Shown: in pieces, positions 1 through 11,754 of the stretch
How the letters are laid out: the number at the start of each line of letters is the position of its first letter
Numbering within the stretch: the stretch's first letter is position 1
The notes under the pieces: generated by a model
What the model was told of the DNA's origin: nothing
The model's input: the letters and a program-made list of their open reading frames with translations, nothing else
The model's database searches: none
Translations under genes and position numbers: made by a program
Source: Aurelia coerulea
Lineage: Eukaryota > Cnidaria > Scyphozoa > Semaeostomeae > Ulmaridae
Length of the DNA stretch: 64,000 nucleotides
NCBI GenBank assembly: GCA_039566865.1
Contig: CM076944.1
Location: forward strand, 14,096,501-14,160,500
Direction of reading: 5' to 3'

Positions 1-257
1 TATTTCTTTGACAATGTAAATGAAAAAATGAAATAGTACAAAATCCTTGTTCTTTCTAGAGAAAATTTGCAACTTAGACAGTTATACACCAGTGAACCAT
101 TTCCCAAAACATGCGATAAAGCTTCTTCTTCAATGATGATTACCTGAACAAAGCCCCAAAAGACGTCTTACATTTCTTGCAATAGGAAGCTGATGGTTAT
201 GTCTTGATACAAAGTAAACTTCAATTTAAATGATCTTGCTTCATGATTTACAAGTAG

Positions 258-1275
258 AGTAGCGTCGCCCATTATGGCCGGTCGCCCATTATGGCCGGCT
301 AGCAAGAGAAATTAAATTTCAGGGGACTGACGACTGGTAATAAAATTGCAATTGCGCGGAAAATCTTCGCTGACATCTGTTTTATCATATTTGACCTTCA
401 CTGAAGTTTCAGTTCATTTGCATCGAAACCCGACGAGATGGTTTGTGCATATCTCTAATTGATTCTTTCAAGTATTGCAAATTTCACGATTCTATTTACA
501 TTCCTTCCTTCTTTTTCGTTCGCTCGGCACCTTGCAGTTTGAAAGTTTTCAAATATGCTTTGATTTTTCAGAAGTTCTGTCTCTAGAGAGGAAATCTACA
601 ATGAAACCAAAGCAAAGTGACTTCTGATTCAGATTTAAGGTTATGAAGTCTGAGTGCTGCTAATTGCTATTTTCGTCGCCCATTATGCCCATCAGTTTAC
701 CAGAGAAGCTTCCAATCGCTTCAAAATATCAAAATGCAGCATTTATTTAAAAAAAACACCAGTTTGGGTTAAAATCGTACTTACTGACTTGGAAAATCAT
801 TGAAACCCAAAAAAACGCATCATTACATTAAGTCTATTTTCATTTTAGAAATTATGCCAAAACTCATCCATCCAGGCACAAGAGTTAAGGCAGGATTAGA
901 ACAACTCGAAGCATGTTTTTCAATTGCCAAAACTCGAAGTTTAGGTTAATTCTTATTGATATTTTTGGGTTTAAAGTACCAAATGATAAACAAAGAACAG
1001 TAATTAAAGCTGTTTTTCGTATTAAAACTTTTTACCGGAGAGTAGTGTTCATTGTTTCTCCTGCGGCCATAATGGGCGATGCTAGATGAAGACGACGTTT
1101 TTACCCCCTTCTTTAAAATCTTCTAAAACCAGTATAAAGAGTTTACGTAAAAAATCAATACTCTGTGATCTTTTTCTCCATTAGTTGGTAATATAATCTG
1201 GCTATTTGGTTTTTCATTAATTGCTCTTTTTGGATCTAACTCAGAACTACGCGGCGACATGGGCATAATGGGCGA
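258..1275. repeat. Inverted-repeat element with four GTCGCCCATTATG blocks
   Basis: The block GTCGCCCATTATG occurs at about 265-300 (twice in tandem, each followed by GCCGG) and at about 674-690 on the plus strand. Its reverse complement occurs at about 1063-1080 and 1257-1276. The first pairs with the third (both with GGCC next to the block) and the second with the fourth (both with GCCCAT). The two inverted pairs therefore interlock rather than nest. No coding capacity is visible. This is probably a non-autonomous DNA transposon, or two overlapping ones; the family is unknown. Confidence 0.5.
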
Positions 1276-1299
1276 CACCACTCTAGTAATTTGACTGGG

Positions 1300-2760
1300 A
1301 AAATCATGATTAATACTTATAGCAATATATCGCATTGCATGCAACTTAGAAAGCATTTCTTTCTTTACCAAAGAATGCAGGTCCTTGTCAACACGTTAAA
1401 TAAAATGATCTATAGAGCAGAGTACTTCTCTTAGAGAAACAACAGCTACATCTAGAAAGTATGCTTAAACTACAAGTAAGATATAGAAATCATTGTTGAG
1501 TTTATTACCCGAAGGCTGTTTTATGTTGCTTGGAGGTTACCGTAGCTGCTACAATTAGCTAAAATTAAGCAAGACGTGTATAATTCTGCACGTTAGAGTT
1601 TAAATCGAATGGCAAATCACTTGATTGAATCCTAGAAAGTTTTATACAGCTTATCCCTAATGTGTGATTCATTTTCAATTTTCTGTCGGTGTCGCAAAAT
1701 GAGGTTTCTGTTTCATCAGCTGCAGGTCTTAAGTTACATCGATCAAGTAACAGTATCAAGCATGCAGTCACAACGAGATTTTTTATTTTATCCTTGTCGC
1801 AACTGTAGCAATTTTGGTGGGGACTTAAGAGTGCTCAGGGTACTTTCGGATGGTTGGCTTTGTTCTTCCTTTGTAAGGATAAGAGGGTATAGGATTTTAT
1901 CAAGAGTCACTTGATACATAAGGACAGTTGTCGATTTCACTAGGCAACGTAAGTTGACTGGACATACGCACGTTCATCACCTACCTTCTCTGATCTTGAT
2001 GTCACAACTTGGTAGTTTGGGGTCCTTAATGTAGCCTAGAGCATGCTCTACGTTTCTAAATGTAAAACTGAACCATTATAGAAAACGTCATTCGAAAATT
2101 GAGACTTGCAACAGTCCATTGAGATGTCCAGCCTAAGGGTCATGACATCATATAAACAAAAGTTATTTGCAAAATGGTGAGGGCGGGAAATAGATAAACC
2201 AATGATAAAACGTGTCAGTCTGCATGAATTGCTAGCAATGATTTGTCAGGCGTTCGTAGCATTGCTGCTGAGCCATAAAGTCATGCTGAAAGGATTTTCT
2301 AATCATCAACGGGTTTGTTGTATCAAAGCTATTTTTCTTGCGTGAAAGTAATAGTTGACGAAGGACAGCGCTTCTATATGGTAAGTGACCTAATTTAGCT
2401 GATCAAGATAGCCGTCCCTTGAACATATAAACTATAGGAACAAAATAAATAATGAGCTCTGTCCCGAGGAAAAGGCACTAAGCAGTTGCTTTTATGATTA
2501 AGTATGAAGATGCGGGGAGAAATTTGAAATTGTGTGCTGCCTTTTACAATTTGATCGACGCAAAAAAATTGTATTGAACGTTTAAAAAGGCTCCTTTTAG
2601 ATGTGTTTAGATCGAGAGTGCACAAAAAAGGTTTCCTCGGTAAAATTAGTTTACATACGTATATACTTGTGAATGGATTAAAATTAACGATTCCTAGATG
2701 CTGCAGTATATTGTTGCGATTATTCTCGTAGTTGTGGGCATGGTACGAGAGAATCATGGT
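1300..2760. other. Unassigned AT-rich sequence
   Basis: Only short ORFs in conflicting frames occur here, without conserved motifs or plausible splice borders. I recognise no repeat family. Confidence 0.4.
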
Positions 2761-2766
2761 TGCGAA

Positions 2767-2890
2767 ATGTTTGAAAATGTTTGAAAATGTTTGAAAATGT
2801 TTGAAAATGTTTAAAAATGTTTGAAAATGTTTGAAAATGTTTAAAAATGTTTGAAAATGTTTGAAAATGTTTGAAAATTTTGAAAATGAG
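2767..2890. repeat. 10-bp minisatellite
   Basis: About twelve tandem copies of the decamer TTTGAAAATG, some with G to A changes giving TTTAAAAATG. The array produces a repetitive minus-strand ORF (2395-2943) that is not regarded as a gene. Confidence 0.9.
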
Positions 2891-2899
2891 GAAACACTC

Positions 2900-3737
2900 T
2901 CGAAAAATTCATAAACAGTGCCTTGATAAAGATTCGTAAGCAAATACTTTCATCTACCTCAATAATGGACAAATGAAATGGTAAAAGAAAAGGGAAAGGT
3001 TATGATCCCCTATTTCGTTCATAATAAATACACATTTTTAACATATCCTCCTTTGTCGACTTCTTTATCATTTAATCGAGAGTTTAGCTATTTCCATGTA
3101 CTGCAGAACCAATCATATTGCACCAAGTTTGAGTTATCAACTGAGTGTCCCAAAGTATGTCCCTCCATATGGTACAATCTAATGGAAGAATGAAATAAGA
3201 TAGGAATCGCAGCAGTTTTACAGTCTACTTTTTAGGTCTTAGACATTCGACCTTTTGTTACAGGTGAATGAGTTTTGGAGTTGTCAATTCGGAATGATCT
3301 GCTTTTAAAAAGGCCTAAACTGTTGGCCTAAATACTATATGTAAAAAAACATATGTTTTTCAGATTTAGTTTTTTCAAATCAGTACAGACTTTCAACATT
3401 TGCACGAAGATGTTTAAACAGACAGACATCACCAGAAGAGATAAAAATCAGCCTTGGTAAGTTTTCAAAACTCAGTTGACATATCCAATTTCCTAATGAT
3501 TTATGAGCTCATCTTCTGGATCTCATCTTCTGGACCTCATATCTCGGGAAGTACACAAGGCAACAAAAATACCAAGGTGCCAATGTTTAAGTCAACAAGT
3601 TTCAAGAATATAAATTTATATTTCAAATTGAAATTCTTATTTGATACTTAAAATTTCAACAGTCCACCAAACTAGGGGATGGTGCATTTTTGAAAGTAAC
3701 CTGGACGTTCCAGTGCTCAGGAAAGCATGAAAAAGAA
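2900..3737. other. Unassigned sequence
   Basis: No convincing gene or repeat was seen. A short local duplication of the words ATCTCATCTTCTGG lies near 3508-3535. Confidence 0.35.
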
Positions 3738-3890
3738 TACCCTGGGTACCAGAGCCAAAAAATGATAAAATAAAAAAAATAGAAAAGTAAAGAAGGAAAG
3801 AAAGTTGGACAGAATCCTCCTTTCTTCCTTCTCTCTTCCTTTTCCAAATTTTCAATTTCTTTCTAATTTTGAGGCTCTGGTACCCAGGGT
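3738..3890. mobile_element. Short foldback MITE with TACCCTGGGTACCAGAGCC ends
   Basis: Terminal inverted repeats of 19 bp (left about 3738-3757, right about 3871-3889) flank about 113 bp made of a purine-rich half and a pyrimidine-rich half. The outermost TA could be a TA target duplication. There is no coding capacity, so it needs a transposase from elsewhere. The short antisense ORFs across it are composition artefacts. Confidence 0.75.
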
Positions 3891-5800
3891 AGAAAAAGAA
3901 AAATTCCATAAGATACTTTGGGTGTCGAAATCGACCGGAGCTTGTCCATTTCCACCAGCACGAGGGTATAGCAGCACCACTTTTTGACAGTCATCTGGAT
4001 TTAATGTAGCAAAAAATGTCTTCCACCAATAAACATCACATTTCACGATAGTTAATAAAGGAGTGGTTCAAAGGTTTTGAAGTAAATTTGTTCTAAAGAG
4101 AGCATAGGGGGTTCATCATCAAGATAAGCAACGCTTTATTTGAAAACAGTGAATATCTGTTATTGATAAAATAATTTACGCAGTTTCATTTGTAAACATG
4201 TTTGAGATCACTTTCTTTTGAAGAATGCATGTCAATCTCATGAGTTCAATTAAAATCAACCGTGATCAACTGTGAGCTATTCAACTCTTAAAACAATAAA
4301 TCAGCTGCATATTGCCATCGATTCCTGAAACCTGAAAGAAAGATCAAGCCGACGAAAGCTCTTTAGCGTCATTAACCTCAAAGTCAGTTTTATGAAGAGA
4401 TTGTTCCTTTATCCCTAGGGCTTGTTTACCACAAATTATGACTGGTCAGATAGGAGGAGCAGTTGAGAGACGGTATAGTGCTAGGATTTTATTAATGAAA
4501 TTGTGACTTGCCTCTTTGAATATTTGTATTAATCAGTTTGAATGACGTCAAACAAGTCCGCAAAACAGCATGGCATCTTGTTATATGGTAAATTGAGATA
4601 GAAATCTCAATAGTTTGGCTTATGGACATGTAAAAGTTGCACACAATCTCTCGTATATCATGCTGTCTTATCACAACGAGAAAAACGGATAGCCAGTAAT
4701 GGTCAACCAAAACTCAATGAACAGCACGATTGCAATAGCGTGCTTTGCTAAAAAACAAATGACACCAATTCCCCAAGACTTTTGAGCAATTTGCCTTTGC
4801 AATGGTGATTTCATAAGCAGTTTGAACGTCCGACACTTGTTGTTTGTCCCAAATCTAGCGAAGCTTCCTACCTGCCAATTGCTAAAAAATTTCACCACCT
4901 TTCAAAATTGAAATTGCTGTTGTTATTGAAATTGATTTTCTTAAAAAGCTTAATGAAATAATTGCTTGAATTCGGGGGAAAAGTCTCAGCTAAACTTGGG
5001 TATGATTGATATCCTAAGAAATATACCAGCTAAGCACAGGAGTCAAATCTTTCAATAATCGGGTATAGGGAAATTGGGAAATCCGAAAATCTTCCAATTT
5101 CACGCTTATTAGCCAATGATGTCATCATATTCCCATCACATGACAGAAAATCAGGTTTTGAGACAACTTTTCGAGTACCTTCACGAATATAAAACTGGAT
5201 ATTCGACCAATAAAGATGCAGAACTGGTTTTACGACGGATCGATTCTACAGGCCCCATTCCATATTTGTTTTCTGCATTTGGTTAAAATCTCATCAGGGA
5301 TCGGCGTTACATCCATTCCTTCGAAAATTGGCCTACGTTCGAGATTTTCTCAAGAACGCTACAAAATTTGAATTAGCTTTTAAAATTTCACGATACTACG
5401 TGAATTATGTCCAAGAATAACATGAAAATATTTGCTTGTGTCATTCTCGAAAATCCTTGACGAAATAAAGCTATGGAACTGAAAAACCGGCAAAAACGAG
5501 GCTAAACCACATGGTATCTAACAACTAAACCGAGGCTAAACCACATGGTATGTTTGCAATCAGCATGAAAATCTGATCTTGAAAAGTGGCATCCCGTTAA
5601 TTACCTCCTCGGGTGATACCTAGCTCACTCTCTGCCTGGACTATTGATATCACAGCATCCCGAGGAGAATTTGGAAGGTAATGTACTTTCTATAGCCATT
5701 GTTTAAAACTTGATAAAGAATGCAAGAATAAAGAACACCCAATTAAATAAAACTTTCTAAATCCTTTCAGTTTTCTCTGAAATCTATAAGAAACAGAGCA
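3891..5800. other. Mostly unassigned sequence with one short direct repeat
   Basis: No gene recognised. A 21-bp segment beginning CGAGGCTAAACCACATGG is present twice at about 5498-5519 and 5531-5552. The remaining ORFs are short and lack recognisable motifs. Confidence 0.35.
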
Positions 5801-6930
5801 AACGATAGGCTCGTGTGCTACCTTCACTCTGAAATGCTATCGAGAAGCCTTTTCCACAAACAAGAACTTAATAGAATCATAATTCCGTGAAGATTCAGCG
5901 GATTTGCAAGATTAGATTGAAAGAACTAAGATTACCTGAAAGTATCGAAAATGAAAAAAGGTCTTTGCGGCAGGGTTGTGTTAGGAAGAAGCCTTCTTTC
6001 CCTATTTTTAAGAAAAAGCTACTGCCCATAATCCGCTCCCCTGCTAAATCTGTCTTTGGGATTCACGATCCAGTAGCACTATCCTATCTTACTCAAATTA
6101 GGGTTGGTCTTAGCAAATTGAACTTTCACAAGTTCAAGCACAATCTTAGGGATACCATCAACCCAATGTGCCCTACGAACGACGGTATAGAGAATACGGA
6201 ACACTTCTTGTTGCTTTGCCCTTCCTTTGAGGTTCAACGCCGAAATCTTCTCACTCGAGTCTTAGCATTACTACGACCACTTGGATATGTTAATATTCCA
6301 AATGAGGTCTTAACGCAACTTTTATTATATGGTAACAAAACCTTCCCAATGACGTTAACAAAAATATTCTCGAATTGACTCCAGAATTCATCCAAAAAAC
6401 TGGTCGATTCGATTCGGACCACATCATATCTAGTCATACCTCATTCAGCCACCAAGTACGTCTTCTTAAAGTATCTTGTATGTAAAGTTCCGTATGGTTG
6501 ATTTATTTCTGAGCAGAAATTATGTGTATCATTATGTAATGGGTGGGTCGGGGGGTGTGTTGCCTGCTCGGGGAGTCGTGGCGCAGGGGTCACACACCCG
6601 ATTCATCTAATTTAAATTTCAAATCCTTGACTGAGGCCTAGACATAATTTCGTTAAAGCCTCTTCGACACGTCATTTAAATCTTACCAAATTGTGCGAAT
6701 CGGTTGGGTGGCTCTTGGGGCGCGGTTTTGCGGGCGGGTGGTACATCTTTCCTGATTCACCCAGTAGTTTTTATATCTTTCTACGTTAATTGCCGCGGGG
6801 TTGTCATAGTCTATTGCTCCCCGTGGTATTATCGTCCTTGTATTGTTTCGTAGAGTAATTAGTAGTTAGCGTCATAAGTAATTTGTCTTGTAAAATTCAT
6901 AATAGTATAGAAAAAAGGAAAAAAAGGAAG
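5800..6930 (+). pseudogene. LINE 3' fragment: RT C-terminus with zinc-binding motif, plus 3' UTR
   Basis: The reading frame 5887-6378 encodes the C-terminal end of a non-LTR retrotransposon polyprotein. It contains a C-x(n)-H-x4-C knuckle in the stretch PMCPTNDGIENTEHFLLLCP (about residues 93-112), as in the zinc-binding regions found after the RT in several LINE clades. The RT catalytic region itself is absent. Conserved-looking sequence continues past the stop in another frame to about 6450, so there is a frameshift near 6365. GT-rich non-coding sequence and an A/G-rich tail (about 6905-6935) follow, as expected for a LINE 3' end. It is a dead, 5'-truncated copy. The ATG at 5887 is not a genuine start, because similar sequence extends upstream of it. 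Confidence 0.65.
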
Positions 6931-7039
6931 AAGCCATTTAATTTTTTCGTTGTTTTCAACATCTAATCAAACCTCGAGTAATTTTGTGGGACACGCTGCA
7001 GCAGTTTAGCTTGTAATTTGCTTGTTATGCTTTCAACAA

Positions 7040-8835
7040 TGTATTTTCACTACCAGCGGTCAACCCATTTTGAAGTCTCGCGGCGGAGACTATTGAAACT
7101 TCTCTGAAGCTCGACCTTCACTCCCGGGCTTAGGTGTAGAATATCTTTTTCAAAAGACAATTTGCATACCGTCACAAAGTCCAAACATTTCAGAAATCCT
7201 TTGGGTAGTCTTGTGGATGTGGCGTTTTTGGCTGGATGGTTGGGTGCACTTATCGAGACCCCAGTATCTTTTGCGTATTTATTGTAATTAAAATGCTTTC
7301 CAAAACTCAGAATGCGTGCGCACAATCTCGAATTTGAAGCTGGAAGATTTGGAGAAAACGTGATACCAAGATGTGATAGGCACTGTAAGTACTGTCCGTC
7401 AATTGGAATCAAAACTATTGGTAATGAAGCTCATTTCGTCACGGTGTGCCCACAGCTCCAAGAGGAAAGAAAACTTCTTGAAATAAAAATAATTTATTGG
7501 TACCCAAATGTATGTAATTTAAGTGCCGATAACAAATTTATCTGGTTAGTAAGTCAAGAGGATATGTACTGCCTTAACCCTAATCCTACCGGGGGGGGGT
7601 GTTTTCCACCCCCCCTGTCGGTTTTTTGCAGAGCATTCTTTAACGACAAAAGCTATGACCCTCAAACTCTCTGACAATTACTAATTATCTATTAGCTACA
7701 TTTTGACAATTAAATTTTTGAACAATAGGTGTCACGTGACAGGTGACACTACCATATTTGGAGCAAGGTATTAGAAAAATTAATGATTTTGATATTTTTA
7801 CTCCCAGAATTAGTTCCAAACGTTGACTATTGTACTTTAAAAGAATCAGCAAACAATTAGCTTTCTATTGTTGTCAATAACAATGGAATCTGCTGACGTC
7901 AGCATTCTTAAATGATGACGTCACTCTGGCCGCCATTTTGGGTCATTTTGGCAAATTTTGAAGTTTTTTCCGATAGATTTTGTTAAAAATGCATAGAATT
8001 GCGTTATGCAATGCCTTAAAAGCATTTTGAGCTAATTATGATCAATTTTTGGCAGAAAAACACAGTTTTTAGTTATGACGTCATCAATTTTTGTCATTTT
8101 CTTCCAAAATAACAGTCTAAAAACACTCATATGCATCATATTTGAATTGGAAATGAATAATACGCCAAATAAGAATGGAAAAAGTCATTCAGATTACCTT
8201 TATTCCGTTTTTAGAACAAATAAGCCGGAAAACCATATATTTTGACATTTTCCGGCATTATGACGTCATAGTGACGTCACCTAATGAGGTGGCCACGCCC
8301 AAAACTACCAATCGGCTAAGAATAGCTAGGACTACGCCCTTGCCAAGTTTCAATGATTTCCCATTAGTCTACGGCTATTTATAGAGGGGGGGGTGGAAAG
8401 CACCCCCCCCCCGGCTATGTTAGATCAAAAAAAGCCCGGTAGGATTAGGGTTAACTTGGTAGCAACTTATTTGTTGAAATGTTTCAAAATGAAATCGGAT
8501 TTCCAAATCTGAATATCTTCTGTCTCTCACATACCATGTTTGGAATTTTTATCATCATTTCTTTAGTATGTATGAAAATAGTTTTTGTGTGTTACAGTAA
8601 TTTACGTAATGTGATAGTTATTTGCAATTTGTAATTGGGTAGAGGTAGAGTCCGTCTTGGTCAAGATGCCTTTTTATATAAGAAGCATTTGCTACAGAGT
8701 AGGCATAGTCTTTTGTTCCTCTCGGCATTGTCCTTGTAGTGTTTGTATTGTAGATGGCCAGTGCAGTAATTAGCAATATTATATGTATGTTTGTTGGAAT
8801 AGAAAAATGCTTGTTGTAGACTGGAGAACAACAAT
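7040..8835 (+). pseudogene. Second LINE 3' fragment, split by a TTAA-flanked MITE
   Basis: The frame from 7312 encodes a LINE C-terminus with cysteines and histidine arranged as RHCKYCPSIG ... EAHFVTVCPQ, again an RT-associated zinc-binding motif. At 7574 the ORF is interrupted by a MITE. Removing the MITE and one TTAA (7578-8454) joins the frame directly: YCLN continues into LVATYLLKCFK and then reaches a stop. This shows that the MITE landed in an already 5'-truncated LINE copy. The 3' UTR runs to about 8830. Upstream (7040-7310) a degenerate plus-strand frame appears to belong to the same element but contains stops. Confidence 0.65.
7578..8450. mobile_element. TTAA-flanked MITE (piggyBac-type ends), 873 bp
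   Basis: Bounded by TTAA at 7574-7577 and 8451-8454. Terminal inverted repeats begin CCCTAATCCTACCGGG. Each end carries a G-run/C-run hairpin (7590-7617 and about 8386-8414) whose core differs from that of other subfamilies in the window but matches between the two ends. The interior contains several TGACGTCA-type palindromes. There is no transposase ORF. TTAA targets with a 5'-CCC start are characteristic of the piggyBac superfamily; mobilisation by such a transposase is inferred. Confidence 0.85.
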
Positions 8836-9102
8836 TACCATAGACTTTCTTGCAATTAGCTTAAAAAACAGGTGTATGGACTTGTTTACATATCATTTAC
8901 AACTACGTCATCGGCTGACCTAAACAAACACTATATTTTGCTGGGTCATTATTTGTTATCCACTTCAAAGCTTCGAGAAATTTTGTATGTCAGCCGGAGA
9001 TGCAAATCTACAAGATCAACCACTTTACAGTTAGAGAATATAGGAGCTCGAACGTAAATTATCTTGAACAACAGACTAACGTGTTTTTATACTACACAGA
9101 GC

Positions 9103-9350
9103 ATCAGTTTCAGTTTCAGTTCATATTTTAAATTCCACTACATACAATTTCATAATTAACAATACCAACAATTAACTAAACTACAAAGAAATAAGACAAT
9201 ATTACAGAGAATTAATACATTGATACGGCAAATTAATACAATATACAAATACAGAGAGACGAGATAAATTGTATGGAGGGAATTACTTAAAGGAGGAGCT
9301 CTCTCAATAGGTAAACTAATCGAGGAGAGAGCCCCTCTCTTTCTTGTGTT
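9103..9350 (-). mobile_element. Detached 3' end of a minus-strand LINE
   Basis: Read on the minus strand, this segment contains a GAGCTCCTCC word preceded by a CTCTCTCCTCGATTAG block, then about 170 bp ending in an AACTGA-type repeat tail (9103-9118 on the plus strand). It is clearly homologous to the 3' UTRs at 11755-11965 (minus) and 26847-27056 (plus). No coding part remains, so it is a severely 5'-truncated insertion. Confidence 0.75.
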
Positions 9351-9551
9351 TTATTGCGGTCAAAGGCCCTACACACTTTGCCTAGAATTTGCATCTTCTT
9401 TCTGGATTTTTCCAATTGTAACTCTAGAGATACGAAAACAGCTTAGAAACTTCTCTATTCAAAATTAAGGGAGTCACAGCTTTTGCAAAATGGTGAAAAG
9501 CTTCTATATGCAGCCATGCTTCTTTTATCGAGCAAAAACTTCTAAGATATA

Positions 9552-10178
9552 CAGGGTATGTCAATAAAAAGAATCCCCAATTGAAAGGTCAGGGCTCCCT
9601 GGATATCAAGATGATGATAACAGCAAATATATAGTTTAAATAGTAGACTTGTTCAAATCCATTTCAAAATTTACCTGACTGAAATCGGCGACTCCCTTCT
9701 AAAATTTTGATCGAAAAAGTCTCTTCAAAAAACCTTGAAAACGTAACAGAACTCACGAACAAATTTCCCTGGTATTGCTGCCTTACATGGGTCTTGCAGC
9801 AATGACTTCTGCACGCTTTAGCATGTGCTATCGTCCTGGGGGAATCAACAAGTCTTCCCCCTTGAATATTCTATTCAGAAAGATTCCATTCTCCCAAGAG
9901 AGGACAAAAAACATGAATATATGATAGTGCCATCATTTTTGAAAGGAAAAGCAAAGGAACTTTTAGTTATCGTTTTCATTTGCTTTTGCAGCTTTTTGGA
10001 AGGAGCTTTCTGTAGGAAATCACCTGTATCCATCGGATGGAAAGGCTAATTGAAGTCGGGTAAATAGGTGAATCTAATTGAACATATTGGCCTTTAAACA
10101 AGACAGTTTTCAATAATATTGCTTTGATATTCAGGGAGCAGTGGCCTTCAAACAGGGATTCCCTTTTGAATCGCCTGA
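9552..10178. mobile_element. TA-flanked MITE, 627 bp (family 1, GGAATCCCC-type ends)
   Basis: TA dinucleotides at 9550-9551 and 10179-10180 flank inverted ends related to CCGGGTGATTCAAAAA followed by GGAATCCCC. A homologous copy of almost the same length (628 bp) lies at 31696-32323, which confirms the borders. Short ORFs inside (for example 9825-10049) have counterparts in the second copy but no recognisable domain. TA duplication suggests a Tc1/mariner-type transposase acting in trans; that assignment is inference. Confidence 0.75.
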
Positions 10179-11500
10179 TATACATTGATGATGACGAGAT
10201 AGTGCGCCGATAATGGCGGTAGGTAGCTTTACAGTGCCTAGAGGGAAACATGTTAGGCATCTGGCAAAAATGTTAGGCATATCTTTTGAAATTTTGGCAT
10301 GCTTCAAAAGATCAGCAGTTTCCATTTACCTGGCATGCTGTTAGATAGTTAATCTGAATATAATGAGCGACGGAAAGGGAAATTTGCTTTCATGTTATGC
10401 TCTTCAGTTACAGTCTCCTTACAAAGCCCCAATTTACTGTCAAGAGGCAACAAGTGAAGACACGAGAATTATTCGATTTTCTCTTGTCGAGTATTGTGAT
10501 TATACCGAGTAAACTGTGACTATCGATTGTAAATTTGACTGTTTGTCTTGCGGTACACAAAAGGGGTTTGTCTTTGAAACTCAGCACTCTAGTTGGGAAC
10601 CTAGAAACCCGGCCACTGAAATTACTTAGCACAGCTTCTCTCGGGATAGGAAAAAAACAACAAATAGCCGGATTGTCTTCGAAATTTTGATAATTCTTTT
10701 CTTCGAGGTATCAAGATAACGGAATAATAGAGTAACTGTTTGCTGAGTTCATATCTCTCCGTTATGAAAACTGAAGAAATATTGAGAAACTGGAATGTTT
10801 TGATTTATAAAGTAATTCATAAAAGACTGGAAAACTCAAACCACGAGGGTCAAAATAAGGTTATGTGAGATAAGTGGCTATTTCCAAGCTATGACAGACG
10901 ATTTTAAGGATCGTCAGAAGTTCTTTGATCATGTCTTATTACATCAAGAGCTCCAAAATGAGAACAAAAATTGCAAATAGCTAGACGGCAATGGTTCTGA
11001 CTTTCAAGGGAAAATAACATCTTCGAAATATGGGAATGGTAAGTTCAAGTAGACAATTTCAATTAACCAGTAGTTATCAATCATAAATTCATATATTCAT
11101 TTTTGATTTTACAAAAAATGTCTAAGTTCTTATTTGATGTTTTCATAGTTTTCTATTCAGAGAGATAAATAGTCCAAGTTCAAAATATCACAAAATTCCA
11201 ACTTCGCAAATTATCACAAGCGGTGTTAAGATTTCTTTTGCGTTGGGGGGGGCATGGAATTTCAACTGAGTATTCGGGGAGTATTCAAATATGTATCAAT
11301 GAGTATTCAAATGAGTATCAGTTGTAAGGGGGCCACCAAAAATAGCCATTTGAACTAAAAAAAACCCCAGTTAAAAAAAAAACCAAAAAAAAACCTGGCC
11401 TTAATAATGACTTTAAGTGATTTTAAGCTTTCATTCATTTACTTCATCTATTCATTTCGACAATTTTAATTGACAGGATTATCAAAACAATTCCACTGTT
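10179..11500. other. Unassigned sequence
   Basis: No gene recognised. There is a G8 run near 11246, short direct repeats of GAGTATTCAAATG near 11268-11320, and an A-rich stretch near 11357-11392. Confidence 0.35.
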
Positions 11501-11504
11501 TTAA

Positions 11505-11752
11505 CCCTATTCTACATGGGTAAATCAAGAACCACTTCCTCATGTGCCCTCCAGATTTGTTAAGCAACTGTAATGCCTATGGCAGTGCAACTTGGTACAT
11601 ATGATGACCAAAGCAATTATGATTCTAAACATAGTATGATATGCTAATTTGTCAAATGATCTGTTGCTAGGCAAATTCTTGCTGGTTTTGGCTCTTCTCT
11701 TCAAAACGTAATAGTGGTGAATGAATAACTTTAAAGCCATAAATATGATGCA
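11505..11752. mobile_element. Fragment of a TTAA-flanked MITE, interrupted by a LINE end
   Basis: Starts after TTAA (11501-11504) with CCCTATTCTACATGGG. Its reverse complement matches 62880-63526 closely, including the GCCTATGGCA and TTGGTACATATGA words. The match ends near 11752, where a minus-strand LINE tail begins. This copy preserves the uninterrupted sequence GCTTTAAAGTTAT (minus strand), into which the 62010-62875 MITE inserted in the other copy. Confidence 0.7.
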
Positions 11753-11754
11753 TT

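Noticed and set aside
265..300. Tandem GTCGCCCATTATGGCCG as CRISPR-like repeat
   Set aside because: Only two adjacent units, with inverted partners at 1063 and 1257; eukaryotic context.
2395..2943. 182-codon minus-strand ORF with a regular NIFKHFQTF repeat
   Set aside because: It is the translation of a 10-bp minisatellite; the flanking parts have no motif.
3738..3890. Possible transcription terminator hairpin
   Set aside because: The 19-bp arms are 113 bp apart with TA borders, which fits a MITE and not a terminator.
9825..10260. Short ORFs within the 9552-10178 element and its relative at 31953-32270
   Set aside because: Although shared between copies, they are not conserved as protein (frames differ and indels occur) and lie in arms of a non-autonomous element.
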